Origin: Ralstonia mannitolilytica
GTDB taxonomy: Bacteria; Pseudomonadota; Gammaproteobacteria; Burkholderiales; Burkholderiaceae
Length of the DNA: 64,000 bases
Direction: 5' to 3'
Assembly (NCBI RefSeq): GCF_905397375.1
Contig: NZ_CAJPVG010000001.1
Location: forward strand, 682,001-746,000
In this document: positions 27,252 through 35,651 of the stretch, one piece after another
Layout: every line of letters begins with the position of its first letter
How positions within the stretch are numbered: position 1 is the stretch's first letter
Translations under genes and position numbers: made by a program
The notes under the pieces: generated by a model
The model's database searches: none
Seen by the model: only the letters and a program-made list of their open reading frames with translations
What the model was told of the DNA's origin: nothing

Positions 27252-27911
27252 ATGCCCCTTGCTGCCGCTCCTTCCCGTTACCCCAAGGCCGTCCTGTTCG
27301 ATCTGCTGACCGCGCTGCTCGATTCGTGGTCGCTGTGGAACCGCGCCGCCGGCTCTGAGCCGGCAGGCCGCACGTGGCGCGCGGAGTATCTGCGGCTCAC
27401 GTACGGCTGCGGCGCGTATGTGCCGTATGAAGCGATGGTGCGGCAGGCTGCCAGCAACGTCGGCCTGCCCGATGCGGCGCCCGATGCGCTGGAAGCCCAC
27501 TGGCTCGAGCTGCAGCCGTGGAGCGGCGCGGTGGAGGCGCTGACCGCGCTGCAGCCACACTGCAGGCTGGCCGTCGTCACGAACTGCTCCGAGCGCCTGG
27601 GCCGGCAGGCCGCCGCGCTGTTGCCCATCCGTTGGGATGTCGTCGTCACGGCCGAGCAGGCGGGCGTCTACAAGCCCGACCCGAGGCCGTATCGGATGGC
27701 GCTGGACCAGCTTGGCGTGAATGCAGCCGACGCCGCGTTCGTGGCGGGCTCCAGCTACGACATGTTCGGCACCGCCGCCGTCGGCCTGCGCACGTACTGG
27801 CACAACCGCATCGGGCTCAAGCCCGTGCAAGGTGCGCAGGTGCCGGAAATCACCTCGCCGACGCTCGACGGGCTGCTGCCCTGGGCCGGCCGTTTTGCCG
27901 CACCCGTTTGA
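27252..27911 (+). CDS. HAD-superfamily hydrolase, 2-haloacid-dehalogenase-like
   Basis: 219 residues from ATG 27252, chosen because AGGTGAC lies 7 bp upstream (ATG 27237 is an alternative). HAD motifs: FDLLTALLDS (motif I; the second Asp is replaced by Leu), VVTNCSERLG (motif II), KPDPRPY (motif III Lys) and VAGSSYDMFGTAAVGL (motif IV, with one Asp). The order and spacing match the type II 2-haloacid dehalogenase/phosphatase branch. It lies 10 bp before the DSD1-type gene and is co-directed with it, so its substrate may be a metabolite of the same pathway. Confidence 0.8.
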   Translation: MPLAAAPSRYPKAVLFDLLTALLDSWSLWNRAAGSEPAGRTWRAEYLRLTYGCGAYVPYEAMVRQAASNVGLPDAAPDALEAHWLELQPWSGAVEALTALQPHCRLAVVTNCSERLGRQAAALLPIRWDVVVTAEQAGVYKPDPRPYRMALDQLGVNAADAAFVAGSSYDMFGTAAVGLRTYWHNRIGLKPVQGAQVPEITSPTLDGLLPWAGRFAAPV

Positions 27912-27921
27912 GGAGGCCACC

Positions 27922-29073
27922 ATGACATCCGATACCGCACACCCGCTGGAGGCGCTTGACACGCCCGCCGCGCTCATCGACCTGCCGCGCATGCAGCACA
28001 ACATCGCCCGCATGCAGCACCGCATGAATGCGCTGGGCGTGAAGTTTCGCCCGCACGTGAAGACCACCAAGTGCCTCGACGTCGTGCGCGCGCAACTGGC
28101 CGCCGGCGCGCAGGGCATCACCGTGTCGACGTTGAAGGAGGCCGAGGCGTTCTTTGCCGCAGGCATCAAGGACATCCTCTATGCCGTCGGTATCGTCGCG
28201 GGCAAGCTGCCGCGCGCCATGGCGCTGCGCAGGCGCGGCTGCGACCTCAAGCTCGTGGTCGACAATGTCGAGGCCGCCCGGGCCGTGGTCGACCACGCCC
28301 GCACGCACGGCGAGCGCTGCGAAGTCTGGATCGAGGTCGACACCGATGGCCACCGCTGCGGCCTCACGCCCGAACAGGATGCGCTGCTGGACGTGGGGCG
28401 CACGCTGCAGGCCGGCGGCATCGACGTGGGTGGCGTGATGACGCACGCGGGTTCCAGCTACGACCTCAGCGACCGTGCTGCGCTGGCTGCCCTGGCCGAG
28501 CAGGAGCGTGCAGGCTGCGTGCGCGCCGCCGAGCGCCTGCGCGAAGCCGGCGTGCCGTGCGCCGCCGTCAGCGTCGGTTCGACACCCACCGCGCTGGCCG
28601 CCGAGCGGCTGCCGGGCGTGACGGAGGTGCGCGCGGGCGTGTACGTCTTCTTCGATCTCGTGATGCACAACGTGGGTGTCTGCGCGATGGATGAAATTGC
28701 GCTGAGCGTGCTCACGACCGTGATCGGCCATCAGCCTGACAAAGGCTGGGTGATCGTCGATGCCGGGTGGATGGCCATGAGCCGCGACCGCGGTACCGCC
28801 AGACAGGCGCACGACTACGGCTACGGGCAACCGTGTACGCTGGACGGCATGCCCCTCGACGGGCTCACGCTGATCGGCGCGAACCAGGAGCACGGCATCC
28901 TGGGGGCCACCGACGGCACGGTGGCGAGCGATCTTGTCGGGCGTTTTCCGGTGGGCACGAAGCTGCGCGTTCTGCCCAACCACGCGTGCGCGACGGGCGC
29001 GCAGTTTCCGGCGTACCAGGCGGTGCCGTCATGCGGCGCGGTGCAGACCTGGGCGCGCTTCCATGGCTGGTAA
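27922..29073 (+). CDS. DSD1/D-threonine-aldolase-family PLP enzyme
   Basis: 383-residue fold-type III PLP enzyme. The PLP lysine is Lys47 in RPHVKTTK; GVMTHAGSSYDL and SVGSTPTAL line the phosphate site; NHACATGAQFP near the end carries the His-Cys pair that binds the metal in D-serine dehydratase, D-threonine aldolase and D-threo-3-hydroxyaspartate dehydratase. It acts on a D-3-hydroxy amino acid; which one cannot be told. ATG 27922 is preceded by GAGGAGG. It is coupled to the HAD gene (10 bp) and followed by the tRNA-Leu terminator. Confidence 0.85.
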   Translation: MTSDTAHPLEALDTPAALIDLPRMQHNIARMQHRMNALGVKFRPHVKTTKCLDVVRAQLAAGAQGITVSTLKEAEAFFAAGIKDILYAVGIVAGKLPRAMALRRRGCDLKLVVDNVEAARAVVDHARTHGERCEVWIEVDTDGHRCGLTPEQDALLDVGRTLQAGGIDVGGVMTHAGSSYDLSDRAALAALAEQERAGCVRAAERLREAGVPCAAVSVGSTPTALAAERLPGVTEVRAGVYVFFDLVMHNVGVCAMDEIALSVLTTVIGHQPDKGWVIVDAGWMAMSRDRGTARQAHDYGYGQPCTLDGMPLDGLTLIGANQEHGILGATDGTVASDLVGRFPVGTKLRVLPNHACATGAQFPAYQAVPSCGAVQTWARFHGW

Positions 29074-29102
29074 TCGACCGGGCTGTCGACTGTGCAAAAG
29101 CA

Positions 29103-29128
29103 AAAAGCCCGCATTGCTGCGGGCTTTT
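29103..29128 (-). terminator. terminator of tRNA-Leu, probably bidirectional
   Basis: AAAAGCCCGC (29103-29112) pairs with GCGGGCTTTT (29119-29128), loop ATTGCT. T-runs on both sides let it end the minus-strand tRNA transcript and the plus-strand DSD1 gene. Confidence 0.85.
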
Positions 29129-29138
29129 GCCTGAATCC

Positions 29139-29223
<85 letters not shown>

Positions 29224-29403
29224 TAGGTGAGCGGCGCATTTTACCGGCCGCTCCAGAATTTGCAAGCCCCTTTTTTGCGCAGGCCCGGCATTGCCGCGCG
29301 GCGCCGCGGTTACACCCGTTACGTCGCTGGCCATCTGCCGGGCCGCCACCTCGCTGCTACGCTGCCGCGCAGTGCATTGCAGTCCATTAACGAGGTTTGC
29401 CCG

Positions 29404-30231
29404 ATGACGAAACTCCGCCACGCCACCACCGGCGCCTTCCTTGCCGCCCTGGCCACCTTCGCCCATGCCGAACACCCTGTCTGCACGCTCGTTGCCGACG
29501 CGGCCACGGGCAAGGTCGTCCTGCAGGAGGGCAAGTGCAACGAGCGCGTGACGCCGGCGTCCACCTTCAAGCTGGCGCTGGCCGTCATGGGCTACGACGC
29601 CGGCTTCCTGAAAGACCCGCACACGCCGGTCGAACACTTCAGGCGCGGCGACCCCGACTGGGGCGGCCGGCCGTGGCGCCAGCCTGTCGACCCGACGCTG
29701 TGGCTCAAGTATTCGGTGGTCTGGTATTCCCAGCGCATCACCCACGCGATGGGCGCGCAGATGTTCGCCTCGTACGTGCGCAAGCTCGACTACGGCAACA
29801 TGGATGTGAGCGGCGACCCGGGCAAGAACAACGGCCTGGATCGCTCGTGGATCACCTCGTCGCTGAAGATCTCGCCCGAGGAGCAGGTCGGCTTTCTGCG
29901 CCGGCTCGTCAACCGGCAGTTGCCCGTGTCGGCGCAGACGTACGAGATGGTCGACCGCACCGTGCAGACGTGGCAGGTGCCCGGCGGCTGGGCCGTGCAG
30001 GGCAAGACGGGCACGGCGGGCCCGGCGCCGGGCAATACCTCGGCCGACGGCACGTGGGATCAGGCCCACGCTTATGGCTGGTTTGTCGGCTGGGCGAAGA
30101 AAGGAGGCCGGACCTACGTGTTTGCGAACCTGATCCAGGACGACAAGATCGAGCCCACCTCGGGCGGCATCCGCTCGCGCGACGCGATGCTGGCGCGCCT
30201 GCCGCAGGTGCTGGCTGCCGCCAAGCCCTGA
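29404..30231 (+). CDS. blaOXA: class D beta-lactamase, OXA-22-like
   Basis: 275-residue serine beta-lactamase. A signal peptide of about 22 residues precedes the class D motifs: STFK (Ser53, acylation; Lys56, which becomes carboxylated), SVV (Ser104), YGN (130-132), WxxSSLKIS (Trp149) and KTG (201-203). The sequence agrees closely, by memory, with OXA-22, the inducible intrinsic oxacillinase of Ralstonia pickettii. It hydrolyses penicillins and some cephalosporins in the periplasm. ATG 29404. No LysR or AmpR-type neighbour is seen. The C-terminus abuts an MFS remnant. Confidence 0.93.
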   Translation: MTKLRHATTGAFLAALATFAHAEHPVCTLVADAATGKVVLQEGKCNERVTPASTFKLALAVMGYDAGFLKDPHTPVEHFRRGDPDWGGRPWRQPVDPTLWLKYSVVWYSQRITHAMGAQMFASYVRKLDYGNMDVSGDPGKNNGLDRSWITSSLKISPEEQVGFLRRLVNRQLPVSAQTYEMVDRTVQTWQVPGGWAVQGKTGTAGPAPGNTSADGTWDQAHAYGWFVGWAKKGGRTYVFANLIQDDKIEPTSGGIRSRDAMLARLPQVLAAAKP

Positions 30232-30513
30232 TCGGCCTCGGCATGGGCTGTGCCACGGGGTCGCAGATGGGGCGCGGCGGTGGGCGCCATCGGACCCGAG
30301 CGCTCGGGCACGGCGTCCGCGCTTGCCAACGTGGCGCGAATGAGCGGGGCGACGCTGGGCGTGTCCATGCGCGGCGCGGCGTATGCCGCCAGCGGCGGCG
30401 GGGTGCCGGGCTTGCGCGTCGCCATGCCGTGCGGCGGTGCGGTGCAGCTGGTTTTGCGCGGCCGTGGCATGGCGGCATGGGGACGGCCGCCATTCGTGAG
30501 ACAAACCGACTAA
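30229..30513 (+). pseudogene. remnant of an MFS drug-efflux permease (DHA2/EmrB-like C-terminus)
   Basis: Two frames together read as a piece of a multidrug MFS permease: LIGLGMGCATGSQMG in one frame from 30228, then GAAVGAIGPERSGTASALANVARMSGATLGV in the next, through GAAYAASGGG and CGGAVQLV, ending at 30513. The shift falls in a GGGG run near 30271-30274, where one G is extra. Both ends of the ancestral gene (about 450 residues) are missing. It starts inside the last codons of the beta-lactamase. Non-functional. Confidence 0.65.
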
Positions 30514-30744
30514 TACCCCCGGCAGCAGCCGGGATTCTGCTGTGCCGCGGGCCGGCATCCGTAACGCCCCGCGGCCAACACCGTCCGCCCCGCTTTGCTT
30601 GGCGGCAAGCCGCACTTGCGCGCCGCTTCCGCGTTTCCTCGCGTATCCCACCATCAGCGCGCGTTGCCGGAATTCGTGAAAACCCTAGGAAACCCGCACC
30701 AGCCTTAGCGATTGGTTATTTCACGCGAAAAGTCTACGCTTGCT

Positions 30745-30758
30745 ACGTAGTACTACGT
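30745..30758. promoter_or_regulatory. 14-bp palindrome before the DUF3311/symporter pair
   Basis: ACGTAGTACTACGT is perfectly self-complementary. It lies 172 bp before the DUF3311 gene, in an otherwise empty 416-bp stretch (30514-30929). Probably an operator for a dimeric regulator; which one is unknown. Confidence 0.5.
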
Positions 30759-30929
30759 GTGGTGGGTGCGTACAGGTGCGGATGGTTTTCCGAGGATGGT
30801 GCGGTCACAGTGCGCCCGATAACAACAGAGACGGAAAGCACTTCGTCAGATGACTGTCCGGTCACGCGCTTCGCGTGGCACCTCACCGGTTCAAAACAAC
30901 ATCCGAAGTCCGCATCAGGAGACAGATCC

Positions 30930-31109
30930 ATGAAGTTCTTGCTCGCGCTGCCATTCATCGGCCTGCTGTGGGTGCCGTTCTACAACCAGGAAACGCCCAC
31001 GCTGTTCGGCTTTCCGTTCTTCTACTGGTATCAGTTCCTCTGGGTGCCGATCACCTCGCTGCTGATCTGGATCGTCTTCAAGAACGGCCAGAGCAAGGGA
31101 GAAGAATGA
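30930..31109 (+). CDS. DUF3311 small membrane protein
   Basis: 59 residues with two hydrophobic segments (LLALPFIGLLWVPFY and FYWYQFLWVPITSLLIWIVF). This length and the partner gene fit DUF3311, which sits next to sodium:solute symporters of the MctP type and probably helps assemble or stabilise them. ATG 30930 has CAGGAGACA upstream. Its stop overlaps the symporter start in the run GAATGATGG. Confidence 0.85.
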   Translation: MKFLLALPFIGLLWVPFYNQETPTLFGFPFFYWYQFLWVPITSLLIWIVFKNGQSKGEE

Positions 31110-32617
31110 TGGACGGACAGATCAACTGGACTGCGCTGGGCATCTTCATCTTCTTCTTTGCGCTGGTGACGGTGCTGGGTTTCATCGCCTCGCGCTGGCA
31201 GCGCGGGCAATCCGACAAGGGCGCGCACATCGACGAATGGGGCCTGGGCGGCCGCAACTTCGGCACCTGGATCACGTGGTTCCTGGTGGGCGGCGATTTC
31301 TACACCGCCTACACCGTGATCGCCGTGCCGGCGCTCGTGTATGCCGTGGGCGCGTATGGCTTCTTCGCGCTGCCGTACACGATCCTGGTGTATCCGATCG
31401 TCTTCCTGATCATGCCGAAGCTGTGGAAGGTGGCGCATGCCAATGGCCACGTGACGGCGGCCGATGCGGTGTACGGCCGTTACGGCTCGCGCGCACTCGA
31501 GTTTGCCGTGGCGCTCACCGGCGTGGTGGCGACGATGCCGTACATCGCGCTGCAGCTCATCGGCATGGAGGTCGTGATCAAGGCGCTGGGCCTGACGGGC
31601 GAGCTGCCGCTGGCGGCGGCCTTCATCATCCTGGCGCTGTACACGTACTCCGCGGGCCTGCGGGCGCCGGCGCTCATCGCGTTCGTCAAGGACATCATGA
31701 TCTACATCGTGGTGCTGGTGGCCGTGGTGCTGGTGCCGGCCAAGCTGGGCGGCTATGGTGCGGTGTTTGCCTCGGCGCATGACGCGTTTGCCGTCAAGGG
31801 CGGGGCCACGGGGCTGACGCTGAAGCCTGCGCAGTTCCTGCCGTTTGCCTCGCTGGCGATCGGCTCGGCACTGGCCGCGTTCATGTATCCGCATACGCTC
31901 ACGGGCATCTTTGCCGCGCGCAGTGCAGACACCATCCGCAAGAACGCCGTCTTCCTGCCGGCCTACACGGTGCTGCTGGGCCTGATCGCGCTGCTGGGCT
32001 TCATGGCCTACGCTGCAGGCATCAAGGTGACGAACAACAACGACGTGGTGCCCGCGCTGTTCAACGCGCTGTTCCCGAGCTGGTTCACGGGCTTTGCGTT
32101 TTCGGCCATCGCCATCGGTGCGCTGGTGCCGGCGGCGGTCATGTCGATCGGCGCGGCCAACCTCTTCACGCGCAACTTCTGGAAGCCCTACGTGGCGCCG
32201 GACCTGTCGCACGCCGGCGAGGAAAAGGTGGCCAAGGTGATCTCGCTGATCGTCAAGGCGGGCGCGCTGGTGTTCATCCTGTTCCTGCCGACGAAGTTCG
32301 CACTGGACCTGCAGCTGCTGGGCGGCGTGTGGATCGTGCAGACCTTCCCGTCGGTGGTGTTCGGGCTGTTCAACGTGTCGAACCGCTTCCGTGCGCCGGC
32401 GCTGCTGACCGGGTGGGCGGCGGGCATGATCGCCGGCAGCTGGTTGGCGTTCTCCGACGGCATCAAGCCCGTGCACACCTTTGTGATTGGCGGCGACAAG
32501 TTCTCCATCTACACGGGGCTCGCGGCGCTGTCCTTCAACATCATCGTCGCGGTGGTGGTGCAGCTGGTGCTGGGCAAGCGCGGGGAAGAAACGCCCGCGG
32601 TGCGCCAGGCAGGCTGA
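31109..32617 (+). CDS. mctP: sodium:solute symporter, MctP-like monocarboxylate permease
   Basis: 502-residue SSS-family transporter with about thirteen helices (start ATG 31109; ATG 31106 in the same frame is possible). DEWGLGGRNFGTWITWFLVGGDFYTAYT is the sodium-site region of this branch; GALVPAAVMSIGAANLFTRN is the usual later motif. It follows a DUF3311 gene directly. MctP of rhizobia takes up pyruvate, lactate, propionate and alanine; the same class of substrates is likely here. The 14-bp palindrome at 30745 may control it. A hairpin with a GAAA loop (32635-32652) follows the stop but lacks a T-run. Confidence 0.88.
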   Translation: MDGQINWTALGIFIFFFALVTVLGFIASRWQRGQSDKGAHIDEWGLGGRNFGTWITWFLVGGDFYTAYTVIAVPALVYAVGAYGFFALPYTILVYPIVFLIMPKLWKVAHANGHVTAADAVYGRYGSRALEFAVALTGVVATMPYIALQLIGMEVVIKALGLTGELPLAAAFIILALYTYSAGLRAPALIAFVKDIMIYIVVLVAVVLVPAKLGGYGAVFASAHDAFAVKGGATGLTLKPAQFLPFASLAIGSALAAFMYPHTLTGIFAARSADTIRKNAVFLPAYTVLLGLIALLGFMAYAAGIKVTNNNDVVPALFNALFPSWFTGFAFSAIAIGALVPAAVMSIGAANLFTRNFWKPYVAPDLSHAGEEKVAKVISLIVKAGALVFILFLPTKFALDLQLLGGVWIVQTFPSVVFGLFNVSNRFRAPALLTGWAAGMIAGSWLAFSDGIKPVHTFVIGGDKFSIYTGLAALSFNIIVAVVVQLVLGKRGEETPAVRQAG

Positions 32618-33102
32618 TCGATGCAGAATGAAGAGCCGCCGGAAACGGCGGCCCTGGCGCAAAGAAGGCCGTGCTCGAGAGAGCGCGGCATTTTTTTCGA
32701 GGAGCGAGCCGCCTTCTGTCGCTTGGCATCGTCGCAACAGGAGCGCAGTGCCCCCCCTCTGATGTGACTGGGTCACCGCGCCCTTCGCGCTCAAGGGGTT
32801 TGCGTTGCGCTTGCCGACAAGCGCATGCACGCTGCGTGGGCGGGCGCGGCCGGTGCGCTCGAGCTCGAGTTGGCGAGCGCCATCGCGGAGCACTTCGACA
32901 GCATCGGGCCGCTTGCCAGTCTGGGCGGATCTGCGGGTTCGGCATCGAAACCTATCGGCTCGCACTGCGGGCCGTCCACGCGGAAATCGGCGGCTGAAGC
33001 GCACCGTTGCAGCCGTGGCGCGGCGCGACGGGTACCCGCACGGCGGCAAAGCCGGGCAAAGCGCCGCGGTCATTTAAAATCGCGGACTTTGCCCGGATTC
33101 CC
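32618..33102 (+). other. 485-bp gap between symporter and rdgC
   Basis: No gene I can support. It has a terminator-like hairpin GCCGCCG-GAAA-CGGCGGC (32635-32652) and, in the last 40 bp, a plausible rdgC promoter with TAAAAT. Between about 32800 and 33000 two frames read like protein (ALADKRMHAAW, EHFDSIGPLASLGGSAG, then FGIETYRLALRAVHAEIGG in the next frame), possibly a decayed gene; not identified. Confidence 0.4.
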
Positions 33103-34023
33103 ATGTGGTTCAAGAACCTTCAGCTTCATCGTCTTCCCGCCCCCTGGACCGTTGCCCCGGATCAGCTTGAACAATGGCTGGCACCCCACGCCTTCCAGCC
33201 CGGCAACAGCGTCGAGAAGCAGACCTTCGGATGGGCATCGCCGCGCGACGACGGCGCGCTCGTGTATGCGGCAAACCGGCAGATGCTGCTCGTGTTCCGC
33301 GCCGAAAAGAAGCTGCTTCCCGCCTCGGTCATCAACCAGGTCACCAAGGAACGCGCGCTTGAAATCGAGGAGCAGCAAGGCTACAAGCCGGGCCGCAAGC
33401 AGCTGCGCGAACTCAAGGAGCAGGTGACCGACGAGTTGCTGCCGCGCGCGTTCAGCATCCGGCGGGATACCCGTGTGTGGATCGACACCGCCAACGGCTG
33501 GCTCGTCATCGATGCCGCTGCGCAGGCCATTGCGGACGACGTCCGGAGCCTGCTCGTGAAGTCGATCGACCCATTGCCGCTCACCACCGTGCAGGTGGCG
33601 CGTTCACCGGTGGCTGCGATGACCGATTGGCTGCTGTCCGGCGAGGGCCCGGGCGGATTCACCGTGGATCTGGACGCCGAATTGCGCTCGACCGGCGAAG
33701 GCGGCGCCACGGTGCGGTATGTCGGCCACGCGCTCGAGGCCGACGACATGCGTCGGCACATCGAAGCCGGCAAGCAATGCACGCGTCTGGGCATGACGTG
33801 GGACAACAAGATCTCGTTCGTGCTGACGCCGTCGCTGACCATCAAGCGCGTCACGCCGCTCGACGTGATCAAGGAAGCCGCGGACCCGACCGCACAGAAC
33901 GACGACGAACGCTTCGCGTCGGACTTCGCCCTGATGACAGGGGAGTTGGCGCGGATGCTGGCGGATGTGGTCGACAGCCTCGGCGGGGATCAGCGCGAGG
34001 CGATGCAGCGAGCCGCTGCCTGA
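33103..34023 (+). CDS. rdgC: recombination-associated protein RdgC
   Basis: 306-residue nucleoid-bound protein. The start MWFKNLQLHRLP, EKQTFGWASPRDD, AAEKKLLPASVINQ-type segment and the end EAMQRAA match RdgC, a ring-shaped DNA binder that restrains RecA activity. Length is normal for the family. ATG 33103 is 28 bp after a TTTAAAAT -10-like element. Stand-alone gene, convergent with the IclR gene. Confidence 0.95.
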   Translation: MWFKNLQLHRLPAPWTVAPDQLEQWLAPHAFQPGNSVEKQTFGWASPRDDGALVYAANRQMLLVFRAEKKLLPASVINQVTKERALEIEEQQGYKPGRKQLRELKEQVTDELLPRAFSIRRDTRVWIDTANGWLVIDAAAQAIADDVRSLLVKSIDPLPLTTVQVARSPVAAMTDWLLSGEGPGGFTVDLDAELRSTGEGGATVRYVGHALEADDMRRHIEAGKQCTRLGMTWDNKISFVLTPSLTIKRVTPLDVIKEAADPTAQNDDERFASDFALMTGELARMLADVVDSLGGDQREAMQRAAA

Positions 34024-34069
34024 GCGCCGCGGGCTGCGGGGCGGCCTGGTCGAACGTAGACCCGGGCCG

Positions 34070-34780
34070 TCAGGCGCCGTAAATCCGTTCGCACCAGCCC
34101 GCGCTCGCGCCGAGCTTGCGCGACAACTCGGACGCCGCCTGCAACTGCGTCGCAACGAAATCGCCCGATGCGCGCGCGGCTTCCAGCCTGGATGCCGCGC
34201 CCGACAGCGTCAGGGCTGCCATGAATTTGTCGCCGGAGCCGAACACCGGCGTCGCAAACGCCGCCGTGTGCTGGTCGCGCGCGCCGGAGGTGAAGAGCGG
34301 CAGCGCGGGCGGTGTGTCGTACAGCGGTTCGCCCAGGCCCCAGTAGCGCAGCACGTGGCTGATGGCGGTGTCGTCCAGCGGTAGCGACGTACCGGGCAGC
34401 CGCGTCTCGCGCAGGCCCTCCGACGGCTCGGCGCGGAACAGGCAGAGCCGCCGGCCGTGGTCGATCACGTAGTACGATGCGCTCTCGCGCGTGGCGGCCG
34501 CCAGCGCATGCAGCACCGGCTCCACCACCGACGACAGGTGGAACGACTGTTCATACAGCTTGCCCAGGTACAGCAGGCGCGGCCCGAGCGAATACGCGCC
34601 AGACTCCGAGCGGATGACATAGCGCATGCGCTCGAGCGAGTTCATCAGCCGATACACCGTCGTCTTATGCATGCCGGACACTTGCGCCAGTGCCGCAAGT
34701 GAGAGCGACTCCGCTCCCGGCTTGAAGCAATCCAGCAAGGCCAACGCCTTTTCCACTGCGGCGACGCCGTCGTTCCCCAT
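34070..34780 (-). CDS. IclR-family regulator of the adjacent catabolic operon
   Basis: 236 residues. Winged HTH (AALAQVSGMHKTTVYRLMNSLERMRYV, near 28-55) followed by the GAF-like effector domain. ATG 34780 with GGGGCGAGG upstream. Divergent from the six-gene operon starting at 34953. Two sites built on TTGTAC/GTACAA lie between (34813-34827 and 34900-34918), one near its own start and one near the operon promoter, as for an autoregulated IclR protein. Confidence 0.9.
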   Translation of the reverse strand: MGNDGVAAVEKALALLDCFKPGAESLSLAALAQVSGMHKTTVYRLMNSLERMRYVIRSESGAYSLGPRLLYLGKLYEQSFHLSSVVEPVLHALAAATRESASYYVIDHGRRLCLFRAEPSEGLRETRLPGTSLPLDDTAISHVLRYWGLGEPLYDTPPALPLFTSGARDQHTAAFATPVFGSGDKFMAALTLSGAASRLEAARASGDFVATQLQAASELSRKLGASAGWCERIYGA

Positions 34781-34812
34781 TTCCTCGCCCCCCGGACCGA
34801 ATGACGGCAGGA

Positions 34813-34827
34813 TTGTACTATGTACAA
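34813..34827. promoter_or_regulatory. IclR-type operator, site 1
   Basis: TTGTAC-TAT-GTACAA, perfect 6-bp arms, 33 bp upstream of the iclR start. Confidence 0.6.
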
Positions 34828-34899
34828 CGCCGTTTTATGTGGCGGAAGGGTAAACGCTAGTGGATCGCCGGGGATGTCGTGGTTATAGTGGTTTCACTG

Positions 34900-34918
34900 G
34901 GTACACCAGTGTTGTACC
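34900..34918. promoter_or_regulatory. IclR-type operator, site 2
   Basis: GGTACA-N7-TGTACC, perfect 6-bp arms, 35 bp before the RraA-like gene start. It shares the GTACA/TGTAC half-sites with site 1. Confidence 0.6.
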
Positions 34919-34952
34919 TAGTAAAACTGATATCCACTGAGACAGGTTTTTC

Positions 34953-35651
34953 ATGAGTACCCCTTTGCATTCCACTTCCACCATCGTGCGCGACATCGAG
35001 CGCGTTTCTCCAGCCCTGGTGGAGGCGGCTGCCCGCTTTCAGGCCGCCATCCTGGCCGACGTGGCAGGCCGTCGTGGCACGCTGAACGGCCGGGTCAAGC
35101 CACTGTCGCCGACGATGAAGTTGGCCGGCCCCGCCGTCACAGTGGAAGTCCGGCCCGGCGACAACCTCGCCATCCACGCGGCGCTGGCCGTTGCCAAGCC
35201 CGGCGACGTGATCGTGGTGGACGGCAAGGGTGACCAGAGCTGCGCGCTCATCGGCGAGATCATGGCCACGCAGGCGCATGCCACCGGCATTGCGGGCTTT
35301 GTGATCGACGGCGCGGTGCGGGATTCGCACGAGCTGGCGACCGGCGCGTTTCCGGTCTTCTCTGCCGGCCTCAACCCGTGCGGCCCGACCAAGAGCGTGG
35401 CGGGGCGCGTGAACCTGCCGGTATCCGTGGCGGGCGCGACCGTGCATGCGGGCGACCTCGTCGTCGGCGATGCGGACGGCGTGGTCGTCATCCCGCGTGA
35501 CGATGTCGAGCGCATTCTCGTGCTGGCGCAGAAGAAGGTCGATGCCGAAACCGCCCGCATTGCCGCCATCCGCAAGGGCGACACGCGCCCAGGCTGGCTG
35601 GAGAAGGAACTGCGCGCCGTGGGCATGCTGGCCGAAGGCGAGGCACTGTGA
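34953..35651 (+). CDS. RraA/HMG-aldolase-family protein
   Basis: 232 residues. GEIMATQAHATGIAGFVIDGAVRDSHEL, with the Arg-Asp pair that binds pyruvate enolate, marks the 4-hydroxy-4-methyl-2-oxoglutarate/4-carboxy-4-hydroxy-2-oxoadipate aldolase group, which also decarboxylates oxaloacetate; the fold is shared with RNase regulator RraA. In a catabolic operon the aldolase role is more likely than RNase control. ATG 34953 with GAGACAGG upstream. First gene of the operon, coupled to the next by TGATG. Confidence 0.82.
   Translation: MSTPLHSTSTIVRDIERVSPALVEAAARFQAAILADVAGRRGTLNGRVKPLSPTMKLAGPAVTVEVRPGDNLAIHAALAVAKPGDVIVVDGKGDQSCALIGEIMATQAHATGIAGFVIDGAVRDSHELATGAFPVFSAGLNPCGPTKSVAGRVNLPVSVAGATVHAGDLVVGDADGVVVIPRDDVERILVLAQKKVDAETARIAAIRKGDTRPGWLEKELRAVGMLAEGEAL

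Noticed and set aside
32635..32652. GAAA-loop hairpin after the symporter gene as a terminator
   Set aside because: The stem is perfect but there is no T-run after it, so intrinsic termination is not supported.
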